Assembly (NCBI GenBank): GCA_025201375.1
Contig: JAIWZP010000012.1
Span: 62,001 to 126,000 of the forward strand
Reading direction: 5' to 3'
Length of the DNA stretch: 64,000 nucleotides
Origin: Gongronella butleri
Lineage: Eukaryota; Mucoromycota; Mucoromycetes; Mucorales; Cunninghamellaceae
Below are positions 48,266 to 60,004 of this stretch, piece after piece; position 1 is the stretch's first letter; every line of letters starts with the position of its first letter. The notes beneath the pieces are model-generated. The model did not search any database. It saw nothing but the letters and a program-made list of their open reading frames with translations, and was not told the DNA's origin. The translations under genes and the position numbers were made by a program.

Positions 48266-49647
48266 TTATTGCGCGTCTTGTTTTGCTTGCGCTGCCAATT
48301 CCGACGCGCGCGCCACGACGTTTCTGGACACGCCCAGACACAAACTTTCGATGGTGACCATGGGATTGACACCGCTGGCAGATGCCAGGATCGAGCCGTC
48401 ACCAACAAACAAATTTTGCACCTCCCAGGTCTCGCCCGTCACCTGTGTGACCGAGGTACTGGCACAGGCTCCCATGCGGCTAATGCAAAAAGGGTAATCA
48501 ACATTGAGATGATTCACAAAAAGAGAAAAATAAAAAAAAGGGGGGGGACGCAGGCACGCCACTCCGCGCGTAAGACGTGCGTGCACGACAACACCTCGTT
48601 TTTTTTTTTTTTTTTGATTTTTTTTAGTGCCGCTTACTTTGATCCCAGCTGATGGGCGGTAAAATAACCATCCTTGAATCCATAGCGCTCAATTTTCTTG
48701 AGCCAAGCCTGGAAATCCGGCTGTTCGACGGCCTTGTCTGGCGTCACGTCCTTGTCAAACGTGAAACACGGCACGCCAAATTGAGAGTGCTGCAGCTCTT
48801 TGGCGCCCGTAGCCGCAAGGATCTTAAAGGCCTCAATGGTGGCCTTGGCAAGCACTTTTTCGTCGTGCTTGGAAAGCTGCGCTTCAACGACGACACGATG
48901 GTCCTTTTCTTCATACACGCGGTTCACAGAGTCCAAATCACGCCCAATGACGACGAGAGGCACGCTGTGGCGGTACTTGACCATGGTCTGCTTGTGATGC
49001 AGCGCACCTAATGATTCATAAAACGAGGGAACGCGTGTCAAAACGCGTCGAAAACGCTCGTCATCCATTTTTTTCTTTTTTTCTCTCTCTGTTGTGTACC
49101 TTGCCAGGGGACGGCGACGGAGCCGAGGCCGGGTGCAATGGCCGGAACCTCGATTTTTGCGCCATAATGGTCATCCGGTGAGTCGGATTCGACAGCAATT
49201 GTCATGATGTGGCCGTCGTACATGTCTTGTGTCTGGTCCTCCTCATAGAGACCCTGGACAATCGTGGCAGGATGCACGCGCAAGTGGCGTCCAATGTTTT
49301 TGTTTTTTAATCCGCTGCGGCGCAAAACATTGGGTGAATTGAGCGATCCGGCAGACACCACCACGACCTTGGCCTCAAAATCAATGGTCTGGCCCTCCTT
49401 GACGCACGACACGCCCTTGGCAACGCCATCCTTGATAATGACGCGCTCCACAAACGTCTGATCCATGAATTTGGCACCTGCAGCCTCGGCGTCGCGCAAC
49501 CACGAGTTGACAACGCCCTGCTTCACACCGTGACGGCACCCGGCAAAACACATATTGCACTCGTGCTTGACACCGCGCGTGTTTTGAGGAATGGGCACAA
49601 ATGGATAGCCAAGACGCCTAAAAAAAATCGTGTGTCGTGAACAAAAA

Positions 49648-49679
<32 letters not shown>

Positions 49680-51029
49680 GCCATGGAAAACTTACTCTGC
49701 GCCAGCTTTCAATTTTTCATTGGGGCGATTATGTTCCACACCGTCCGTCGTTGCGCCAATCCTTTGCACGACCGTCTCGAGATCTTGTTTAAACTGCATG
49801 TGACGCGCGTGCAACCCCGTCAAAATCAGCGATCTCCCTTAAATTGGACGTGTCCGGCCATCCCAATACTTGCTTACCGCCTCCACATCGAATTGATTGT
49901 CGGTCCACTTGGCCCATTCGTCGTAAACATAGGCATGGGGCTGGTGTAAATTAAAAATTAGCAGATGGTGAGTGCGACGAAGCCAAAACAAACAGAAACC
50001 GGTGTGCCGGTTCTTCCTTTTTTTTTTTTGTGTACCTTGAGCGAGGCAGACCAATTGACAGTTGTGCCTAAAGAGGAAATCGAGGCGGTTGGATCAAAAT
50101 CGTGCGTGTTCTTGGGAACTCGCGAGTATTTAACTTTTTTTTTCTTCTTCTTTATGGTTACCTCCGCCAAAGGTGCTGCCCGCGGCAATGCCCATGGCTC
50201 CGTCCTTGGAGCTAAAGAGGCCCTCAGCCTCGTACAAATTGACATAGCCTGCATATTCTTGCTGGCCGAGCTGATCGTTCGTGTAATACTTGCCCTTTTC
50301 GATCACGAGCACGGACTTGCCTGCCTTGGCCGCCTCGGCCGCAATGACACCTGGGAAAAAAATGAAAAATATGGGGTGGGAATCAGCGCCGCGCCATTTT
50401 TTTTTTTTTTTTTTTTTTTTTTGTCACGCACCGCCACCGGCGCCAGAACCAATGACAATGACATCCCATTGGTTGTTGGTGAGTTCTTTAGCTTGTTCGA
50501 GCGAAAGCATCTTATAGGGTTCGTCGATCTTTGCATCCGTAAGGTTGTCGAGGTATGGGTAACCTGCGCCAGCCTTGAGAACGCGCGAATTGGCGTAATT
50601 TGGAAAAATGGCGATGTACATGAGGATTTTGTACAGCTGTCGCAGCTGCAGAAGCGACGACGACTTCCATGAAAGAATGATCTTCTCGCGATCCTGGCGT
50701 TTGAGCTGGTGCACGGCCGCGAAGTAACCCGTGAGGATGGCTGTGCCCACGGTGGTGTTCAGTAGCTTGAGCACCAGCAACACCTGGCCGTGCTTGCTCG
50801 GATGCGCTGCCTTTTCAAAGAATCGCACGGCCTCGTCGATCGCACGCTCATAGTCCGTGCCCTTGGCCGATGCCAAAGCGCGCACTGCATCCTCAGGCAC
50901 CACGTCGCCATGATTCGCCGCCAAAAGCGCCTTGGTCTCCGCCTCGTCCAGCGGTGCAATAAACGTATCAATCAGCGCCTTGAGCGACGTCTGCTCCTTT
51001 GGTCCCAATGTCACGCTGCCAGAACTCAT
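48266..51029 (-). CDS. Long-chain fatty alcohol oxidase (GMC flavoprotein)
   Basis: Start MSSGSVTLGPKEQTSLKALI; N-terminal helical region; FAD motif VIVIGSGAGGG at the end of exon 1, continuing IAAEAAKAGKSVLVIEKGKY and GIAAGSTFGGGTTVNWSASL (GMC signature) over the next exons. Then the Cys-rich motif ECNMCFAGCRHGVKQG that marks the family, VVVSAGSLNSPNVLRRSGLK, ALHHKQTMVKYRHS and the C-terminal TGETWEVQNLFVGDGSILAS with VNPMVTIESLCLGVSRNV. About 720 residues, at least seven introns. Enzymes of this family oxidise long-chain alcohols with O2 and release H2O2, in omega-oxidation of lipids or alkanes, usually on membranes or in peroxisomes; no SKL signal is present (ends AKQDAQ). It lies tandem to a paralogue downstream, with introns at matching places. 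Confidence 0.9.
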
Positions 51030-52049
51030 GATGGATACTTTGAAAAAAAAAATGGAATCAAAAAAAAAAAAAAAAGGGGACTTGTGTGCCTTGCTTTTTT
51101 TTCAATTCGTGGATCTTTTTTTTTTTATTTTCACATCACTTTTTGTGTGACCTCGGTCCTCGTGCGACCCAACACAACCCCATTTAAAATAAAAATGAAA
51201 AAATTGTCCAGCTAGACAACACGTGGAGCAAGAAACACTGGGCTTTCTCTTGTCAAAAGGGGCGGCGAGATCGATGTCAAAGGAGAGAGTGCACCCAAGG
51301 GTATGGTAAAATGGTTCCTGAATTGGAATGCGCGTGCAAATGAAAAGGGGGGTGGAGAAGTGAACACAATAAGCGCGAACCAGCCGTTCATTAAAATGCA
51401 GCGAATTGAAATTATATGATCCGCGCACCAAAACCTTAGCACATTGACACGCTTGCCCCCACATTGACATACACGGGGACGCCATTGCCGCATGGTTATG
51501 TAATTTTAAACGGCAAATGAGCACTGTAAATCGCGGACCTTGAAAATCGCACTAAATCGCGCCATCGTGTTATCTGCCCGTCATTGATGGCATCGCAAAA
51601 CGTTGACTTGGCATACTGAACGTGTCATAAACACAGACCACCGCTTTTTGATGTTGTCTATGTATGCGCAATCAGGCAAAACTAGCAAAATCCATCCTCT
51701 ATATATATATTGGCGGGGTTTGAGCAAAAGAATTAATTCTAGTCATCAGCTTTCGGCCGCCAAAAAGCTGTTGTGTCGCTTTTCGAGCAGAAATGGCACC
51801 ACAAATGTGCACAATGGGTGATTTTTTTTCAAAAAACCCCCCCTCCAAAAAAGACGTTGTCATCGCCTTGTTCTCGACGTTCCACTAGCATAGTCTGCAT
51901 ACTTGCTTGAAACATCGTTATCAATCATATGAAACCAACTCGCAACTCTGCTTTGTCACTTGAGGCAAGGCGCCGCAATGCATAAATAAAAAAAAATTAG
52001 ACAAAATATGCACAAATTTGGGATTTTTGCATTCAATCATTCATTCTTT
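51030..52049. other. Promoter side of the oxidase and AT-rich spacer, no gene seen
   Basis: The first 150 bases hold A and T runs upstream of the oxidase start. The rest is AT-rich with no recognised gene or strong repeat match. Confidence 0.45.
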
Positions 52050-54175
52050 GAAACCACTAAATCCATTTATCATAGTCAGCAGTGGTGGCAAAGCTTTGGA
52101 GACGATAGATGTATGACTGGCTATGGTCCGTAACGGGATTTGAGAAAATTCGTGAAAACGCTGGTGCATGTCTCGAAAACTGGCTAAACATTCTCTGGTT
52201 TTTAATTTTTTTATGAAAACGGACGCCAGAATATCCAGGCGGTAAAGGTTGGCGTTGAACCAAGCATGACTTTTCGAGAGAAACGCGTAAAATATTATTT
52301 TGGCTCGGGTTTTCAATAGCAAACGCTAATCTCGCGATTTCTCAAGATCGAGTGATCCAATTTGCAAGCAAAATTAGAATCATTGGAGCCCTGAGTCGCG
52401 TATTCACTGACGTAAATTTGGAGCCATATGGTCAGCCTCATCGGGAGAATCCCGTAAAATATTATTTGGCGCCGTGTTTTCACGAGCGAACACGAATTTT
52501 TAGATTTCTCGCGACTGACTGCTTCGATTCGCGAAAAAAATTACTCTCGCTGGAGAAATGGATTTACTATCAACTGGTCCAAATTTGGGGCCTGTTGAGC
52601 AAGTTTCTGATAAAGCGCTAGTTTCATAGGCGTAAAGGGAGTAAAATCACCACCATTTGGTCTCGTACCGTGGCAACGGCTGAGCGCCCCGGCGCGTAAG
52701 CCACCTCAAACGAACCAGCGGGCAAACGCGGTAAAAGCGCTTGTGGTTTGGGGACATCGCGTCGAGTTCTCGGCGAGCTAGACTTCAGGGATCGTTTTGA
52801 TCTTGATTTGGCCCTGAATTTATGCAAAGTGCATTTTCTCGTGACTGAATGATCCGATCTCTGAAAAAACTTGCCATCGTTGGATTTTTGAGTCTTGAAT
52901 CCATTGATTTAAATTTGGCGCCAGATGGTCAGGCTCGTCGGGAGGAACGCGTAAAATAATATTTGACGCTGGGTTTTCACTAGCAAACACGTATCTCGAG
53001 ATTTCTCGGGACTGGGTGATTTGATTTGCAAAAAAACCTTAACACCGTTGGAAAATTGTGCTTACCATCAACTGGTCCAAATTTGAAACCAGATGAGCAA
53101 GTTTCTGAAGAAACGCCAGTTTCATAGGTGTAAAGGGGTAAAATCAGCACCATTTGGTCTCGTACCGTGGCAACGGCTGAGCGCCCCGACGCGTGAGTCA
53201 CCTCAAATGAATAAGCAGCCAAACGCAGTAAAAGCGCTTGTGGTTCGGGACACTGCGTCGTGATCTCAGCGAGTTAGCCTTCATGGAGTTGATTTGGCCC
53301 TGATTCATGCAGATTGCATTTCCTCAAGACTGAATGATCCGATCTCTGAAAAAAATTGACATTGCTCGTGCATTGTGTTCGGTATCCTCTAGCTCCAATA
53401 TAGGACTTGATGAACAAGATCCGGAGGATGCACCCAGCAAAATGGGGGTTAGGTTTTTTGCATTTTGGTAGCGTACGCAACAACGGCTCAACGTATTGAC
53501 GTGCGAGTCACCTCAAATGAATCAGCGACCAAACGCAGTAAAAAGGATGATATTTTGGAATTGTCGCGTTGAGATGTCGGTGACTTGGCGTGCAATGACT
53601 CTGAAAACACACATTTTCGATACTGGTTTCGTAGACATGATATTGGTTTAAGCCCTGCCTGCCTGTCCATATTCACAAATATCAGCTTCCGCAAGTGTGA
53701 AAAAAAAATCAACCAGTATCTCAACAAGTACCCGAAAAATTTACAAAGGCACGATTTTCATCCGTATTGAATTTTGCACACAAATAAAGCATTCGGTTCG
53801 TCTATTTCAATCTTAGTGGACAGAAAATGACGCGTGCTATCATTTCAATGCCTGAAGCATCGCGATTCTTTGTACAAAAACGTACGCATTCACCTTTTAA
53901 AATCAAAGAGCGTGTTTCTCTAACTCTGCCGGCTTGCTGCGCCCCCAGATTTTTTTTACAGCCTACTAGCCCGCCATTTAAAACCGCGTCACGGCATAAA
54001 CTACGGCCCAGTACTCTGGGCGGGCCTGCCCGATTTTTTTTTGGACTCGAAAATGCCAAAAACCTCATGTTTGTACTATTTTCTTGATCGAGCCTTTTCA
54101 AAAATTGCTGCATGGGGTTCAGCGCAAAATTTGCAACAAAAACGCTTAAAACACCAAAGCGCTACGAGCGTCCAT
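52050..54175. repeat. Composite noncoding repeat, tandemised and truncated copy
   Basis: 52270-53620 holds repeated C units: gcgtaaaatattatttt-ggc recurs at about 52287, 52452 and 52949, and gtctcgtaccgtggcaacgg at about 52660 and 53157, that is, a short period near 165 bases inside a longer period near 500. 53640-54170 then matches 36500-37140 (atccgt-ttg, gcgtgtttc, ggactcgaaaatgccaaaaa, gcttaaa, gcgctacgag). Homology to the A part stops abruptly near 54172, so this copy is 3'-truncated. Confidence 0.72.
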
Positions 54176-54414
54176 GGCGTCAAAGGAAGGGCCACTCTGG
54201 CATTGGCGGCGGCTCATAACTCTTTTGATGGGATTTTGAGCGCATCGTGGGGGCTGGATGGCCCGTAGGGGGCATGATTGACGTCTGATATGATATAACG
54301 GCCAAAAAGCGGAGAGTTTTGACAATACAAAATCGACGCGATCATCGTACACAAAAAAAAAAAAAAAAAAAAAAAAAAAGTGGCCACTCATGGCTTGCTT
54401 TTTATTGGATCAGA
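54176..54414. other. 3' flank of the GST-like gene
   Basis: Short spacer with an A homopolymer (about 54352-54379) just before the stop-codon side of the minus-strand gene. No gene seen. Confidence 0.45.
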
Positions 54415-55149
54415 TTATTTAATGGTATTCTTCACTGTGGGCTTTTCGAGCTGACGCGTGAGGTAGGCGGCAAGATGAGGCCGGTTTTCAAGGAAATCTT
54501 CGGTGGTGTTCTTTCGGTGGTTGAAAAGGAAGGCGGTGGCGTAGATGTCTGCCAGGGTTGGTTCATTTCCAACAATGTAGGTGTGCTCGGCAAGCGCCTT
54601 GTCAGTGTTGTCAAGAAGCTGGTTGACGCCGTCACGCACGCGGATGTAGTTTTCGTGGCTGATGAATTCGCTGGTGCGTTCGTCGGCGGCAGCGCTGCGC
54701 GTCTTGTAGATTTCGGGGTGCGACTCCTTGAGCAATGCAAGTCGCTCTTGCACCTTGGCGTGGTTCTGCTCAAACTGCGTGGTGTCCTGGTCCGCTGTCT
54801 TTTTGCCATACCACAACACCGAGATGCGCCACGCGCGCCACTGCTCAACCGCGTCAATGACCACAGGATCGCGCGCATGCAGTGTGTCCTTGCCAAGGGT
54901 ATCTTCCAGGAATTGAGCAATGTCCAGCGAGTCTGGGATGGCCTTGCCGTCGTGCAACAGCACAGGCACCTTGCCGAGAGGGTTCAGTGCGAGGAATTCA
55001 AGCTCGTTGGACGCGCCCTTGTACAGATCCACAGGCACAATTGGATACACATCCTCCACGCCCAATTCGGCGACAATCAGCGCGCCAACGTTGGAAAACA
55101 CAGATCCAGGGGCAATGAGCAAGGCATTGGGCTTTTCAGTGTAGGCCAT
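54415..55149 (-). CDS. Glutathione S-transferase-like protein
   Basis: Single exon of 244 residues with an N-terminal thioredoxin-like domain (about 5-85) and an all-helical C-terminal domain (95-235). Typical features are LNPLGKVPVLLHDGKAIPDS, where VPVL holds the cis-Pro that binds glutathione and PDS the gamma-glutamyl site, then LDIAQFLEDTLG; the C-terminal domain has VGNEPTLADIYATAFLFNH, with the conserved Asp of the N-capping box. Such proteins conjugate glutathione to electrophiles or reduce peroxides; a resemblance to the GST part of elongation factor 1B-gamma is possible, but the EF1G domain is absent. It is the only clearly intronless gene among the complete ones in the window. Confidence 0.88.
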   Translation of the reverse strand: MAYTEKPNALLIAPGSVFSNVGALIVAELGVEDVYPIVPVDLYKGASNELEFLALNPLGKVPVLLHDGKAIPDSLDIAQFLEDTLGKDTLHARDPVVIDAVEQWRAWRISVLWYGKKTADQDTTQFEQNHAKVQERLALLKESHPEIYKTRSAAADERTSEFISHENYIRVRDGVNQLLDNTDKALAEHTYIVGNEPTLADIYATAFLFNHRKNTTEDFLENRPHLAAYLTRQLEKPTVKNTIK

Positions 55150-55442
55150 GATCGATCAAGGGAGAATGAGAGTGAGAAAGGAGTTGAAACAAAGAAGAGG
55201 GTGAGAAAAAAAAAATGGGCCAGGGGCAGATCATTGTGGTCTTTTTATATTTTATTTTGGGGATTTGCCTAATTTGGCCAACCGCGCGCGATGAGTAATC
55301 CTGTCAACAGATGATGCCAGTCAGCAAATGTCACGCCATCGACACAAATCAAGAAGTAACAAGAAAAAAATAATAATATGGTTTGGGGGAGGGGGGAGAT
55401 GCACAAAAATATCAAAAAGATGGAAAAACGGGTGTTTTTTTT
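55150..55442. promoter_or_regulatory. GST promoter and AMP deaminase 3' flank
   Basis: About 290 bases between two minus-strand genes; A runs and a GA-rich stretch precede the GST start codon. No defined site. Confidence 0.45.
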
Positions 55443-58400
55443 TTAGGGCGACTTGGACAGACTGCTGTCGCTCTTGTGTTTGGCGCGCTCGGCGGCGAGT
55501 GCTGCGCCTGGGAAAGTTTGGTGGGCGACACCATGGTCCGACGACATGGAGCGATCGTGAAGATGCTGCTGGATGCGTGCAGGTTCCGTGTAGCCCGCGA
55601 GTCCCACGGTATCGTGCAGCGTCTTTTTCTCCTTGTCCTCCACATAGCGGCGCAGCGTGTTGAGTTCATTTTGCAAAGTCTCTTGGCGGTGGCGGACGCG
55701 GATATCTGGCACATTGGTGCGGTGCACGTCATTCACACCGCGTTCCCAGCCCTTGCCAAGCCAGTGGTTCTTGATCGAGCCCTCCCAGCCGCTTTGAATC
55801 ACCGAATTGCGTGCCAATTCGCACATGTCCGTCGCCGACAACTTCCAGATCTACAGATGATGGCATAAAATGATTCAGTCACGCGATTTCACGCGTTTTT
55901 TTCTCATTTTTTCTCACTTTTTTTTTTTCTCTATTTTCTCTATTTTCTTTTTTTTTCTATGTTGCTTGAGGCTTACCTGTGCGGCGACACTGTACTCCTC
56001 GATGAGAGGTTCTTTTGTAAAGTGGAATTGGAGAGGGTCATCGGTCGAGAGCGAGATGTTCAGGCCGCGCTGGAAGAATTGGGGCAGCGGGTTGCGCTCG
56101 TAGGTGAGGAACAGCGCATTGTTGGAGAGTGGGGACATGGCAATGCCGACCTGCGCCAAATAGTACAGGTATTGCAGCGCAGGCACCTTGCGCAAGAGAA
56201 TGCCGTGGCTAATACCAAAGGCGCAAAGGAAGGCGGCCGTCAAATGGTCCGTATCACCAGCCTCGCCGCAGTGAGGGCGCAGCACAAACGTGTCTATGAG
56301 AGGAAGATGAAAAAGAGGGAAAGAGTCAGAACAAGACCTTTTTTTTTCTCGTTCTCCGTTGCTCTTTGCGTGACATACTGAAGCCGCGCGCCTTGCGCCA
56401 CTGGTTGAGCGATGACATGTTGGAGAGCATGTAGTACAAGTAGTAGCTGTAGGGCGGGTTGCTCTTGAATGTCCACTCGGAGGGCACGGGGTACTTTTTC
56501 ATGATGCGACGCTCGGGTTTAGACTCGTCATCGACCGAATCAAAGCCAATGACGCGCTGCAAGAAGATGTGCAGCTCAGGGTGCGTCGAAGGGTCGCGCG
56601 TCACCTCAAACAGAGGCTCAAACACGTCTAGAATAGAGAAAAAAAAAAAAGAGGAGTAAAAATCAAGAAAATAGACGCGCAGCACGTCCATGGCCAGGTT
56701 TCTTACTTGCAATGATGTCGGCAAACGACTTGCACGTGCCATTGGCCGCGTACACATTGTACAAGCGCGGCACCTGGATCAGCCAGCGCACATTGTGCGA
56801 GAACAGTTTGTTGTTCACCACCCACTTGGCCAACTTGTCCCACTCCGACTTGGATCTAAAAGAGAAAAAAAAGCACACGTCAGCGCGCCATTCGCCCATT
56901 TGTCTCGGTTTTTTTTTTCCCCTCTTACCGGCCATAAATAGACACGCGATACTCGACGAATTGATACTTGGATTGCTCCAGATCCGACACCACCTCTGTT
57001 AAAACAAACAAAATGGCGTCAATTTCAAGCATTTTTGAGTGCCATTAGCTGTGTTTACCCTTGGTGATCTCGGCCAAGTAGCGTCCTTGGATGTAGTTGT
57101 CAGTTTTCATAAAGATTTCACGCAGACGCGACTCGCCAATGGGATTGTACTTGAGGTTGAACTTGTCAAAGCGGTGGAATGAGTCCTTGTGAGCGTGCAT
57201 ATCCAACGTGTCAATCGACAGGTCGTACGCCGTCAAGCTCAGACTCTCAAACACGCCACGAAGCGAAAGCAGCTGGCCATCACGATAAATCACATTGTCC
57301 TGGAGAGAGAAAAAGGGGGATGTGATCAATGGGTGTGCGCGTGCCATCATCGTGTTTTGCTTACGTCGGGCGAATGGCGCATCTTGTACTTGATGAAACG
57401 CAGCAGATGCTTTTGATTCATGCAGCTCGAGTGGTGCACGTGAGTGTCGACCTTGCGCACATTGTAGAAATCACGGTGCGACACGCGCTACAGGGAGAGA
57501 AAGAAAAAAAAACGTGAATTGGCGCCTTTTTGCATCTTTTATGCCCTTTTTTTACCTTTGAATCGGCCAGCTCCTGGTACTCGTTCAGCAGGATGTACAT
57601 TTGCCACACGCTGTCGAGGTAGCGCAGGCGGCGGAAAGCGAAGCTCTTGGCAGGTCCATCACTGAAATCAAGAAAAATCACATAAAAGACGCAAAAATCA
57701 GCATCACGCGCGTGTGTCATGTGTTTTTTTTTTATTTACCTGATGGTGGTCAAGACGGTGTCAATGTCCTCAAAGAACTCTTTGCGATCGGGGACGCGGC
57801 TGATCGGTTTGTCCTGAGCCATATCTTGCTCGGATTTGTACACCTGATAAAAGCCCTCCTTGTTCAAGCCATAGACAAACTAAAATAAAAGGGGGGGGGT
57901 GAGGCGTGAGCAAATCCCATTGCGCGATTGGTAGGAGGCCGCGCTTGGGCCAATCAGGGTGTTTTACTTCGTGCTTGGAAGGAATGCTGCATTCTTGGAT
58001 GTTGAAATCGCTACCGACTGCGCCAATGGGATCGATGCGACGCTCCTGCTCCTTTTGCTTTTGCTTGGCAAGCACGTCTTCGGGTGGCAGCGGCCACGAG
58101 CGTGGGGGAGGCGGAGGGTAGATGTTCCAATCGTCCTTGTTCTTGGGGTCGTCCTCGGGCCGCTGGCACGACAATTCCATGTACTTTTTGCGCAAATCAA
58201 GACAGTGCTGCAGCGACACGTACAACTCGCGAATTTCATCTGTGATCGCGGTGTCTGGCAACAATAAAAAAAAAACAGGATGAGAAACATCGTTTTTTTT
58301 TTCTCGTTTTTCACTTTTTAGCCTATCAATGGATGCGCACCATGGCGTCATTGGTACTTACCATTGATGTGCGCATGCGGGTCGGTCATGGACGGGTGCA

Positions 58401-58717
58401 ATGGCTCCGACGGAAGGACCAAACGAGCGGGCGGGGTGTCGACCAGCACCGTTGCAGGCGCCACAGCGGCCATTTCCTCTTCTTGGTGCAGGTTTTGCAC
58501 AAGATACTTGCTCTCATGCTAGGGAAAAAATGTGTGAGCAACGCGTTTTGTTGCCAAGTAGGTGGTCCTCGGTGGCGCACCCAAAAAATAAACACGGACT
58601 CACGTTCTCAATAGACTTTTGGTGGTGATACTTGAAGAAAGGGGACTCGTCAAAGTTGTTGACGCCCTCCTCGCCGGTAATAGCAGGAGAGTCGAGACGC
58701 TCAGGATCAGCCGCCAT
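55443..58717 (-). CDS. AMD1: AMP deaminase
   Basis: Converts AMP to IMP and ammonia in the purine nucleotide cycle; cytosolic, zinc-dependent. At least twelve exons from [20 protein letters not shown], roughly 750 residues. Conserved steps in order: [20 protein letters not shown] (zinc-binding His pair), [69 protein letters not shown] (zinc and catalytic residues), [12 protein letters not shown] (family signature with the zinc-binding Asp), then [20 protein letters not shown] near the C-terminus. The N-terminal region before the catalytic domain is disordered and Pro-rich ([20 protein letters not shown]), as in fungal homologues. Nothing essential is missing. Exon ends were set by frame and gt/ag signals but not all were computed to the base. 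Confidence 0.93.
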
Positions 58718-59154
58718 AGTTAAAAAATAAAAATTGGAAAGAAAACAAGAGAAAAGGGGAAGAAGCGGAAGGTTGGAAAAAGAAGGGAAAAAAAAGACGG
58801 AAAAGGAACGAACGAAGCGACCTTTTAAATCACCGCGGCTGGCTGACTTTTTGGGGGTTAGGTCGGGCATTGTTTTGGGCGTGGGAGATCAAGCCTCCAA
58901 CCACCGTGACCCAGTCCAATGACACTGCGGTCCCGCTCCAAACTCCTCTCCATTGCTCGAATAATCGCAGGTTGACTAGTGTTTTTTTAATAGCGATTAC
59001 AGAAGTATTGTGTACTTTCAAACCTTAATGAGGAAGGGAAGGGGAAGGGACAAAAAAGAGATGAGATCAAAGAGTAAAATAAAGGAATGTGAATGGATGA
59101 GAAAGAGTGGGGAAAAACTAAGAATAAATACAGCTGCGGCAGAACGATCACATC
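58718..59154. promoter_or_regulatory. AMP deaminase promoter and syntaxin 3' flank
   Basis: About 440 bases. The left third is purine-rich on the plus strand (gaaaagggaagaagcggaag), i.e. a pyrimidine leader for AMD1; an inverted/forward CCAAT occurs near 58916. The right part precedes the short last exon of the syntaxin gene. Confidence 0.45.
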
Positions 59155-59973
59155 CTAATTCGTTTTCACACCCTATTGTCAACGTTAAATAAGAAATTGA
59201 GTCACCATGTCTCATGAACGTGGAAAAAAATAATGGAGCAAAAGCGTCACTTACAGGATGGTTGAAGCCAAACCACCAAACCAGGATGGCAATGACCACG
59301 GCAAGGATGATACAGATGAAGAAGCAGCACCATTTTTTCTGTAGACAGGTAAGACGGGGAGCATTTAGCATGATACATGCATTTTTTTCTATTTTTCCAG
59401 TTTTCTTACGTGACGGATGGATTTCGCGGTGGCAATGGCTCTGTCGAGCTGCGTGTTGGCCTGCTTGACGTGGTCGGCGGTGGTCTGAGCGTGCTCTTCC
59501 ACTTGGTTGACGACCTGGCCCTGGTTCTCAATCAGCATTTGCAGATCCTCGAACAATTGCGCGAGTTCCTATTGAAAAAAAATGAGTGTCAGTCATCCAA
59601 TGGCATTGTGGTACAATGCGCGCACGTGCGCGTGCGAATGGGCATTATTTTGCTGGTGTTGACGCGAAGGGATAGTGCGAAATACGCAAAATATAAAAAA
59701 AAAATCGGTGGATTCCTTACCATGATGGTCTTGTTGATCTTTTTAATATCATTGTTGCGGCTCTCGACCTCGGACAGGACAGCACGCGCTTGCCCACGAC
59801 GACTCTGCTGGACGAGCTGGAAAAAAAAAGCGGGGAAAATCAATGAGCGAGGTGCCTGGCTGCTTTTTGTTCTTCTTTGCATACCGATTGAGCAAAGATT
59901 TGCTGCGAGTCGTCGGTGTCAATGATGGCGTTGATCTCCTGCTGCGTGGCCTCGGGTTTGACTATGGATCAAG

Positions 59974-60004
<31 letters not shown>

